Origin: Sphingomonas sp. Root720
GTDB lineage: Bacteria > Pseudomonadota > Alphaproteobacteria > Sphingomonadales > Sphingomonadaceae
Direction of reading: 5' to 3'
DNA length: 64,000 bases
Assembly: GCF_001428605.1 (NCBI RefSeq)
Contig: NZ_LMID01000013.1
Location: 39,345 to 103,344 of the forward strand
Below the pieces are notes generated by a model. The model had not been told where the DNA came from and did no database searches. It saw nothing but the letters and a program-made list of their open reading frames with translations. This document shows, in pieces, positions 44,222 to 51,690 of the stretch; within the stretch, counting starts at the first letter, position 1; every line of letters starts with the position of its first letter. A program made the translations under genes and the position numbers.

Positions 44222-45811
44222 ATGGCACTGGCGAAAGGTTTGGGACAGGACAGTCAGGCGACGATGCTGGCCCGGCATATCGCTGCCAACGAGTGGCGCG
44301 ATGCGCACGGCATCGCGCTCGATCTGCTCAGAGCCGACGCCGGCGACGATCGCGCCGTTGCCGCGCTGGCGACGATTGCCGAAGCCCATGGCAATATCGG
44401 CAAGGCGGCCGAGCTTTTGACGCGGGCGCTCGCCCGTCGGCCAGACGATGCCCGCTATCTGATCCGGCAGGCGAAGCTGTTCCTGCTGCTGAGCCGCACC
44501 GAGGACGCGCGATTGGCGGCGCTACTGGCCGCGCGCCAGACAATGCCGGACATGGAGAGCGCAGACGATCTAGGTGTCGTCCTCGCGCGGGTCGAGGAAC
44601 ATGAGGAAGCCGCGCGCATCTTCCGCATCGCGACGCAGGGCGACGGCGCCCGCGCCGCCACTTGGCGCAATCTCGGCAACGTCCTCCAGTTCTTGGGCGA
44701 GCTGGCGGAGGCGAACGGCGCTTATGAACAGGCACTCGTACTCGATCCCGACGACAGCCGCAGCTGGTTCGCGCTCATTCATCTCCGGCGCCAGGGCGAA
44801 GCCGACGAGCCCCGGCTGACCGCGCTCCTTACCCTGTGGGAGGCGCGGGGTCAGGATGCCGACGATGCCCTTCGCATCGGCCACAGCATCGCAAAGCTCC
44901 ACGAGGATCGCGGCCGCCACGACGCAATGATGACCTGGCTGCATCGCGCCAAGTCGACCAAGAAGACGCTGGTCCGCCACGATCCCGACGCCACCGACGC
45001 GCTCTACGCCCTCGCCGCTCGGGCGCCCCGCCCCGCTCCATCGACACGCGCGCCGGAATCGCAGGCGTCGCCCATATTCGTCACCGGCCTGCCGCGATCG
45101 GGCACGACCCTGGTCGATCGAATTATCGGCGCACATCCCGACATGGTCGGCGTCGGGGAATCTCCCGCCTTCTCACTCATCGTTAAAAGGCTCGGCGGCA
45201 GCGGCACCGACCGAGTCCTCGACGCGGCGACACTGCAGGCGGCCGGGCGGATCGATTCCGATCGACTGGCATCGCTCTATCTCGAAACGCTGAGCGCCCG
45301 CACAGGCGGCAAGCGGACCGTCGACAAGATGCCGCTCAACATCCTCTATGCCGGGCTGATCCACAGCGCCTTTCCCGATGCGCGGATAATCTGCCTGCGC
45401 CGCCATCCGCTCGACGTCATCCTCGCCAACTACCGGCAGATGTTCTCGGCCGAGTTCGGCTATTACGACCATAGCTATGATCTGGCGCATATCGCCCGAT
45501 GGTATGTCGCCTTCGATCGGCTGGTCGCCCACTGGAGCGCGACCTTGCCAGCCGGTCGGTTTCTCCAGATCGACTATGAAGCGCTGGTCGACGATCAGAT
45601 GGGCTCGACGCGGCGCCTGCTCGATGCCTGCGGGCTCGGCTGGGACGACGCCTGCCTGAACTTCCACAAGAACGGTGCCGCCGTTTCGACGGCCAGTTCG
45701 GTGCAGGTCCGCGAACCGATCCACAATCGCTCGGTTGGCGCGTGGCGTCGCCATGCCGACGCGTTGGCGCCGGCGATGGCGGAACTGGACCGGGCCGGCA
45801 TCGCCTGGTGA
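44222..45811 (+). CDS. TPR-repeat sulfotransferase family protein
   Basis: The 529-residue protein has N-terminal tetratricopeptide repeats (about residues 10-270, such as WRNLGNVLQFLGELAEANGAYEQALVLDPDD) and a C-terminal sulfotransferase domain with the PAPS 5'-phosphosulfate loop FVTGLPRSGTTLVDRIIGAHP and the 3'-phosphate segment CLRRHPLDVILANYRQMF. In sphingomonads such genes are often next to TonB receptors, as here. Donor use and acceptor are not proved. CCAGGAG precedes the ATG. Confidence 0.88.
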   Translation: MALAKGLGQDSQATMLARHIAANEWRDAHGIALDLLRADAGDDRAVAALATIAEAHGNIGKAAELLTRALARRPDDARYLIRQAKLFLLLSRTEDARLAALLAARQTMPDMESADDLGVVLARVEEHEEAARIFRIATQGDGARAATWRNLGNVLQFLGELAEANGAYEQALVLDPDDSRSWFALIHLRRQGEADEPRLTALLTLWEARGQDADDALRIGHSIAKLHEDRGRHDAMMTWLHRAKSTKKTLVRHDPDATDALYALAARAPRPAPSTRAPESQASPIFVTGLPRSGTTLVDRIIGAHPDMVGVGESPAFSLIVKRLGGSGTDRVLDAATLQAAGRIDSDRLASLYLETLSARTGGKRTVDKMPLNILYAGLIHSAFPDARIICLRRHPLDVILANYRQMFSAEFGYYDHSYDLAHIARWYVAFDRLVAHWSATLPAGRFLQIDYEALVDDQMGSTRRLLDACGLGWDDACLNFHKNGAAVSTASSVQVREPIHNRSVGAWRRHADALAPAMAELDRAGIAW

Positions 45812-45836
45812 CCCCGCCTCTGGCGCACCGATAGCG

Positions 45837-46826
45837 TTAGCGGAGGTCGGTCCAGACCTGCCCCGCCACGCGCAGCAGATTGCCCCCCTGGATCCCGGCG
45901 AGATCGGCTTCGCCATAGCCGCGCCGGGCGAGAATATCGAACAGCTCGGGCAGTTCCTCCGGCTCGATCACGCCATGGTCCCGCCGCTCGCCATAACCAT
46001 TGCCCGCCGGCCAGAAGAAGGACTCCGTCGGTATGGCACCAGCGACATGGCTGGGCACCTGATAGCCATAGTCGCTGCCGATCCCGACATGCGCCACCCC
46101 GACAAGCTGGGCGACATGATCGATATGATCGGCCATGCGCAGCGCGGTAGCGGGTCCTTCTCCCAAGAACAGGGCGATGCCGTTGATGCCGACCACCCCG
46201 CCGGTCGCGGCGCAGGCGCGGATCAGGTCGTCGGGGATATTGCGCGCATGCGGCCATATCTCCGCCGCGTTGGAATGGGAGAAAATACAGGGTCGCCGGC
46301 TCATCGCCAGCACATCGCGTGCCGTACGATGCCCGGTGTGGCTCAGGCATTTGACGATGCCGAGATCGTCCATCTCCGCCACCGCGAGGCGACCGAGGTC
46401 GCTCAGCCCCTCGTCGATATCGTCATGCACGCCCGATCCCACGCCGTTGCGACGATTATAGACCATCAGCACCCAGCGAACGCCCAGATCTCGGAACAGC
46501 GATAGCACATCGGTCCGCTCGCCGAGCGAATAGAGGCCCTCGACATTGAAGCCGACGGCCAGCTTCCCCTCCCGCCGGGCGCGATCGATGTCAGACAGAT
46601 TTTCGATCAGCAGGAAGCGGTCGTCATGCTCGCGCAGCCAGCGCCGGGCGAAGGCTGCCATCCGCACGATCGATTCCAGCGTGCAGTCGGCATCGCCGAT
46701 GTTCAGCATCACGACGTTGAAGCCCAGTCGCCGATGCCTCTCCAGCTGCTCGATCGCCGCCGTACCGGGATCTTCCGGCAGATAGACGTGATTGTCCCAC
46801 AGAAGGGGCGCGCGATGGGATGACAT
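45837..46826 (-). CDS. M19-family (renal-type) dipeptidase
   Basis: The 329-residue protein matches membrane dipeptidases: DNHVYLP (in place of the usual DGHND), FNVEGL with the bridging glutamate, FSHSN and HVGIGSDYGY. M19 enzymes cleave dipeptides such as Cys-Gly. It is the last gene of the TonB-MFS-GGT-amidase-LysR unit, 11 nt from the gene before it. Confidence 0.88.
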   Translation of the reverse strand: MSSHRAPLLWDNHVYLPEDPGTAAIEQLERHRRLGFNVVMLNIGDADCTLESIVRMAAFARRWLREHDDRFLLIENLSDIDRARREGKLAVGFNVEGLYSLGERTDVLSLFRDLGVRWVLMVYNRRNGVGSGVHDDIDEGLSDLGRLAVAEMDDLGIVKCLSHTGHRTARDVLAMSRRPCIFSHSNAAEIWPHARNIPDDLIRACAATGGVVGINGIALFLGEGPATALRMADHIDHVAQLVGVAHVGIGSDYGYQVPSHVAGAIPTESFFWPAGNGYGERRDHGVIEPEELPELFDILARRGYGEADLAGIQGGNLLRVAGQVWTDLR

Positions 46827-46837
46827 GCTCTTCCTCT

Positions 46838-47302
46838 CTACGGTCGCGGACGGCCGTCCGGCGTCATGGTGTTAGTCTGGATCAGGCGTTCGAAGGCCTT
46901 GGCCGACAGACTGATCGATCGTTCCTTGTGCCGGAGGCAGACGAACTTGCGCACCGTCAGCGCCCCTTGTGCGGCGTGGAGCAGCGCCCTGTCGAGCGCG
47001 GGATCGACCACGAGTGCCGACAGCGCCGCGACCCCGACGCCTTCGATCACCGCTGTGCACACCGCTTCATTCGACGGCAGCACCATCACGACGTCCAGCG
47101 CGGCGTCCAGGAAGCCACGGCCGATTTCGGTCAATATGATCCGCCGGCCGACCCGATCAAACAAATGAACGCCATGGCGCCCCTCCAGCGCCGCGATCGC
47201 CGCGCTGGCAGCGGATTGGGTGATGTTGAGCGCTTCGGCAGCGCGGGTGACATGCTCCTGCTCGGCGACCCCAACAAAAATGCGAAGCTGCTCGAGCTTC
47301 AT
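46838..47302 (-). CDS. LysR-family regulator with large internal in-frame deletion
   Basis: The 154-residue product begins with a normal LysR HTH (MKLEQLRIFVGVAEQEHVTRAAEALNITQSAASAAIAALEGRHGVHLFDRVGRRIILTEIGRGFLDAAL) and jumps straight to the last part of the effector domain (DVVMVLPSNEAVCTAVIEGVGVAALSALVV ... KAFERLI). About 130 residues of the linker helix and first lobe are missing but the frame is kept. It can probably still bind DNA and may act as a truncated regulator. ATGA overlap with amidase. Confidence 0.8.
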   Translation of the reverse strand: MKLEQLRIFVGVAEQEHVTRAAEALNITQSAASAAIAALEGRHGVHLFDRVGRRIILTEIGRGFLDAALDVVMVLPSNEAVCTAVIEGVGVAALSALVVDPALDRALLHAAQGALTVRKFVCLRHKERSISLSAKAFERLIQTNTMTPDGRPRP

Positions 47303-48651
47303 GCTGCCCCGGCGAGCATCGCCTCGGCCCAGCCGGCAAGTGACAGTATCGTCGCATCGCGGCCATGCGCACCGGTGAAGCTGATGCCGACGGGCGCATA
47401 ACCGGGGCGGGTAGCAGGAATGGTCACTGCACAGCCATCGATGAAATTGGCGACGGCGGTGTTGCGCAAAATCAGCCCGTTGGTCCGGCAATACGCCTCA
47501 TAATCCTCTAGGTCGGCCTCGCGCGGCGGCACGATCGCGACAGTCGGTCCGACGATCGCGTCGAGACCGTCGGTCAGCATCGCGAAATGGTCGATCAGCG
47601 CGGATCGGATCCCACGCAATTCGGCCAGCAGCCCCGGCGCGGCATCGCGCCCCTTCTCGAAACGGACATAGACGCGCGGGTCCATCCGGTCAGCGATGCG
47701 CATGAGCATGTCGCCATGGCGTCCCCACCCTTCGAGCGTCGCGAAACTGCCTGTAGCCGTGAGTTGCCCGGCCAGTTGCAGCGCATCCTTCGGCAGCGGA
47801 AAGAGATCGGCCCCCGCTTGTTCCAACAGGGTCAGCGCATGCTCATAGGCGGCCAGAACCGTCGCATCGCACCCGTCGAGCAGATAGGCGGGCGCGAGGC
47901 CCAGCCGCCATCTCCGCCCTGGCGTTTGCAGCGGTAGCGGTGCATCCGCGAGGATGGCGTCCACCGCGTGACAATCCGCAACCGAGCGCGCCAGCGGGCC
48001 GAGCGAATCCAGCGTTGCCGAAAGCTCGAAACAGCCGTCGCGCGGCACCCGCGCTGCGGTCGGCTTGAAACCGACAAGGCCACAGAAGGCGGCCGGCACG
48101 CGGATCGACCCGCCGGTATCGCTGCCGATCGCGGCCACCGCCATGCCATCGGCGACCGATACCGCCGCCCCGGACGAGGAGCCACCCGCGATCCGACCTT
48201 CGGCGCGGCGCCAGGGCGAGCGCGGATTGCCGTAGTGTGGATTGAGGCCAAGCCCGGAAAAGGCGAACTCGGTCATGTTGGTCCGACCGACGATCGCAGC
48301 GCCTGCCGCGCGCAGGCGCTGGACGATGGGCGCATCTTCGGCGGCCGGCGTCGCGTCGCTCAGGGCGATCGCACCGGCGGTCGTCGCTTCGCCGGAGACG
48401 TCGCACAGATCCTTGATCGAGATCGGCAGGCCGTCGAGGGCCGACCGCGCCGAGCCGCTCGCAAAGCGGTCATCGGACTGCCGTGCCGCCTGCCGCGCCG
48501 CATCGACATGGATGCGGGTGAAGGCGCGACCACCCTCTCCATCCGGCCGAAGCGCCTTCTCCAACGCCTCCTCGACCAGAGCCCGGCTGCTGATCGTTCC
48601 AGACCGTAGCCCCGCGCCCAGCGCGGCGATCGATATATTCGCGCCGATCAT
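47299..48651 (-). CDS. Amidase-signature family amidohydrolase
   Basis: The 450-residue enzyme has the Ser-cisSer-Lys triad: lysine in LPISIKDLCDV, cis-serine in GGSSSGAAVSVA and nucleophile serine in GSDTGGSIRVPAAFCGLVGFK. Relatives split small amides, carbamoyl compounds or acyl-amino acids. It overlaps both neighbours by 4 nt (GGT upstream, LysR downstream), so it works in the same pathway as the GGT-like enzyme. Confidence 0.92.
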   Translation of the reverse strand: MIGANISIAALGAGLRSGTISSRALVEEALEKALRPDGEGGRAFTRIHVDAARQAARQSDDRFASGSARSALDGLPISIKDLCDVSGEATTAGAIALSDATPAAEDAPIVQRLRAAGAAIVGRTNMTEFAFSGLGLNPHYGNPRSPWRRAEGRIAGGSSSGAAVSVADGMAVAAIGSDTGGSIRVPAAFCGLVGFKPTAARVPRDGCFELSATLDSLGPLARSVADCHAVDAILADAPLPLQTPGRRWRLGLAPAYLLDGCDATVLAAYEHALTLLEQAGADLFPLPKDALQLAGQLTATGSFATLEGWGRHGDMLMRIADRMDPRVYVRFEKGRDAAPGLLAELRGIRSALIDHFAMLTDGLDAIVGPTVAIVPPREADLEDYEAYCRTNGLILRNTAVANFIDGCAVTIPATRPGYAPVGISFTGAHGRDATILSLAGWAEAMLAGAA

Positions 48652-50312
48652 GCCCGGATGCCGTCGGCGACGCCGCAGCGACGCGGATCGGCGCTGGCGC
48701 CGAGCTGGCCGCCCGGGCCGTCGCGGAAGCACATCTGGAACGAACCCATATGATATTCATAGGGCGATATCGCGCGGGTGTTGACGCCCCAGGACGCCAG
48801 CCTGTCGAGCGTGTCGGTCATCAGCCGATCCTCGACGGTGACCGATCCATCCTCGTCCATCGGCAACATGCGGGCGCCGTCCTGCGCCGCAGTCACGTCG
48901 AGCCCGAAATCGAGCAGGTAGGTCAGCATCTGCGGAATAGTGAAATAGACGTTGCCCGGCGTGCCCAGCGACAGCACCGGCACCCCGTTGCGCAGTACGA
49001 AGGTCGATCCCAGCGCGCGGCGCATGCGGGTGCCGGCGACAAGCTTGGCGTCCATATTGCCGCTCATGCCGGTGAAGGTCGCGTGCGATCCGCACATCGG
49101 AATACCCTCGACCACCATGCCGGGGATACCGCCCGACTGCATCGTGTTCATCATCTGCACCCAATTGCCCTCGGCATCGACGATGCTCAGCTCGCAACTG
49201 CTGGGCGGCAAGGCAGGCGACGTGATTGCGCGGGTCGGCCGGCCGGCCTTGGCGCTGCCCGTCGCCGTCAGTCGGACATGTTCGGTCAGGTCGATCGCGG
49301 GTCGGAGCCCGCCGATCATCCGCGCGCCTGCGCGCTGGAAGTCGTCGTCGAGTAGCTGATCGAAGGCATAGCTGCCCACCATCGGGTCGCCGAGGAAACC
49401 GCAATGGAACAGCCCCAGGCGCAGCGCATGTGCCATGTAGAAGATATGCTCGGCCGAGCCCGGCGCATGGTCGGCAATGCCGAGGTGGCGGAGCACGCCC
49501 AGCACATAGGCGCAATAGAGCGCCTGCTGTTGCGGCGGGGCGAGACCGACGATCTCGTGCGCGCCATGGGTGAAGCGCAGCGGCTCAACCCAGCGTGGCG
49601 GGGTCTCCACCATATGCGCCATGGTGATCGGCCAGCCCATGGCGTTGGCCTTGTCGACGAAGGCGCGTGCCCAGCCGCCGCTGATCATGTGATCGGGGCC
49701 TTCCTCGGCGACGCGACGCAGCGTGCGCGTCATGGCGGCATTGCCGAAACGCTGCCCCACCGGCGTGAAATAGCCGCCCGGCAGATAGAATTCCCGGCCC
49801 TCCGGGAAATAGGTCAGGAAATGCTCCTGCCCCGCAGTGATGCCATATTCGAAGCTGGAGACCGGATGCCCCTCGTCCGCCCAGCGGATCGCATCCTCGC
49901 ATAGCGATGCCCAGTTCCGCGTGGCGAAACGATCGTACATCGCCTTCAGGCCCGGCATGAAACCGGGGATGCAGGCGGACAGATGGGTGGCCGCGAACCC
50001 GTGCGTCATCTTCGGCAGCGGGCGGAAGGGGGCGATCCCGCCCGGAAAGGTCCCGGTGCTGTCGAGCTGATGATAGCGCCCCGTCTTCGCCTCAAAATAG
50101 AGGAAGACGACGGTGCCGGCATGGTTGGTCATGAACGGCTCGACCGCAGCCTGGACCATGCACCCGGCGATGGCGGCATCGACCGCATTTCCGCCATCGC
50201 GCAGGATCTTCATGATCGTCTCGGTGACGATCGCGCTGTCGGTGCTGCACGCAGCCTTCAGACCGGTGACGGGAACTCGGGGACCCGGGTTCAGGATATA
50301 GGGATCGGTCAT
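48648..50312 (-). CDS. Gamma-glutamyltransferase-family protein with atypical nucleophile
   Basis: The 554-residue Ntn-hydrolase has normal GGT segments (GGNAVDAAIA, GYGSYAFDQLL-like MVGSYAFDQ, GTPGNVYFTIPQMLTYLLDFG). The conserved nucleophile motif T-[ST]-H-x-[ST] appears here as SSCELSIVD, so the Thr is replaced by Ser and His by Glu. Ser can still act as a nucleophile in Ntn enzymes; activity may differ from true GGT. No signal peptide is evident, so it is probably cytoplasmic. An ATG 4 codons upstream is possible. Confidence 0.85.
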   Translation of the reverse strand: MTDPYILNPGPRVPVTGLKAACSTDSAIVTETIMKILRDGGNAVDAAIAGCMVQAAVEPFMTNHAGTVVFLYFEAKTGRYHQLDSTGTFPGGIAPFRPLPKMTHGFAATHLSACIPGFMPGLKAMYDRFATRNWASLCEDAIRWADEGHPVSSFEYGITAGQEHFLTYFPEGREFYLPGGYFTPVGQRFGNAAMTRTLRRVAEEGPDHMISGGWARAFVDKANAMGWPITMAHMVETPPRWVEPLRFTHGAHEIVGLAPPQQQALYCAYVLGVLRHLGIADHAPGSAEHIFYMAHALRLGLFHCGFLGDPMVGSYAFDQLLDDDFQRAGARMIGGLRPAIDLTEHVRLTATGSAKAGRPTRAITSPALPPSSCELSIVDAEGNWVQMMNTMQSGGIPGMVVEGIPMCGSHATFTGMSGNMDAKLVAGTRMRRALGSTFVLRNGVPVLSLGTPGNVYFTIPQMLTYLLDFGLDVTAAQDGARMLPMDEDGSVTVEDRLMTDTLDRLASWGVNTRAISPYEYHMGSFQMCFRDGPGGQLGASADPRRCGVADGIRA

Positions 50313-50342
50313 GGCATGTCCCATCGATCGTGCAGCCCCATA

Positions 50343-51677
50343 TCAGGCCGGCCGGTGGCTGGCCCGCGCGCTATCGGCGAGCAGGGTTCTGGTGGAGAAT
50401 ATGTAGAGCAAGGCCGGCACGGCGTTGAGCGCCGATACGCTGATCAGCGCATAGCGCAGCGCATCATCGCCCCTGGCCGGCCGGAAGAAGTCGCTGAGCG
50501 TGCCCACCAGCAACGGGCCGAGGCCCAGGCCGAGGACGCTGGTCAGCGCCAGCGCCAGTGCGGAGGCCAGCGCCCGGCAACGCGGATCGGCGACGTTCAT
50601 CTTGGTGGCGAACAGAGCCCCGACCGGGATGTTCGCGGTCACTGACATCGCCGCGAACAGTGCCAGCGACAGGCCGAGGTCGGGCGTGGTGAAGACGAGG
50701 ATCATGCCCACACCGACGACGACATGGACGATCGCCGCCAGCCACATGCTCCAGCGTTCGTCGCGGCGCATCAGTATCTGGGTGACATAGCCGCCCGAAA
50801 GCAACCCGATCGCGCTGCATATGCCGACGACGGTGGCGATCGCCGCGCCCACCTGCGCCGCCGTCATGCCATGGGTGCGCATATAGAAGGACGGCGTCCA
50901 GTTCTGGACCCCGAAGATCACCAGATTGCTAAGCGCCCCGGCGATCGAGATCAGGACATAGCTGCGCGTCGTCAGCAGACTGCGCAACGCTTCCCCGGTC
51001 GACATGGCTGCGGCCTTGCCCTCGAGATTGTCGAAGCGTCCGCGCGGCGGTTCGGGCACCAGCAGGCGGACCACGACCGCCGCGATCAACCCCGGCACGG
51101 CCAGCAGCAGCAAGGTGCCGTGCCAGCCATAATGGACGACAAGGAAACCGGCACCGCCGATGCCAGCGACCTTGCCCAACATGCTGCCCGCCGAAAACAT
51201 GGCAAGCGCGAAGGCGCGCCGGTCGTTGGGGAAATAGTCCGAGATGATCGACTGGCCGGTAGGGATGCACCCCGACTCTCCGGCGCCGACGCCGATCCGC
51301 GCCAGGAAGAGCTGCCAGAAATTCTGCGCGAGCCCGCCCAGCCCGGTCATCACACTCCAGAGGGTGATCGAGCAGATCAGGACGTTGCGGCGGACGCCAT
51401 TGTCCGCCCAGCGCGCGATCGGCAGCGCGAACAGCGCATAGGAAAGCGAGAAGGCCAGACCGGTCAGCAGACCGAGCTGGGTGTCGGACAGGTGCATGCT
51501 CTCCTTGATCGGCTGGATCAGCACCGACATGACCCATCGGTCCATGTAGTTGACCGAGTTCACCATCGCCAGGACGAGAAGCACCACCCAGGCACGTGCG
51601 GTCACCTTCGACGCTCCGGCCGCCGGGTGCGTCAACGGGCCGGCCATGCCCGTTTCCCTATGATCATGGCCAGCCAT
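50343..51677 (-). CDS. MFS transporter
   Basis: The 444-residue protein has 12 predicted spans and classic motifs: NYMDRWVMSVLIQPIKESMHLSDTQLGLLTG, ALPIARWADNGVRRN and the GAGESGCIPTGQSIISDYFP loop seen in spinster/anion-type MFS proteins. It follows the TonB receptor by 13 nt and precedes the GGT-like gene, so it is the likely inner-membrane importer of the compound taken up by the receptor. Confidence 0.9.
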   Translation of the reverse strand: MAGHDHRETGMAGPLTHPAAGASKVTARAWVVLLVLAMVNSVNYMDRWVMSVLIQPIKESMHLSDTQLGLLTGLAFSLSYALFALPIARWADNGVRRNVLICSITLWSVMTGLGGLAQNFWQLFLARIGVGAGESGCIPTGQSIISDYFPNDRRAFALAMFSAGSMLGKVAGIGGAGFLVVHYGWHGTLLLLAVPGLIAAVVVRLLVPEPPRGRFDNLEGKAAAMSTGEALRSLLTTRSYVLISIAGALSNLVIFGVQNWTPSFYMRTHGMTAAQVGAAIATVVGICSAIGLLSGGYVTQILMRRDERWSMWLAAIVHVVVGVGMILVFTTPDLGLSLALFAAMSVTANIPVGALFATKMNVADPRCRALASALALALTSVLGLGLGPLLVGTLSDFFRPARGDDALRYALISVSALNAVPALLYIFSTRTLLADSARASHRPA

Positions 51678-51690
51678 CGTCGATCCGCCG

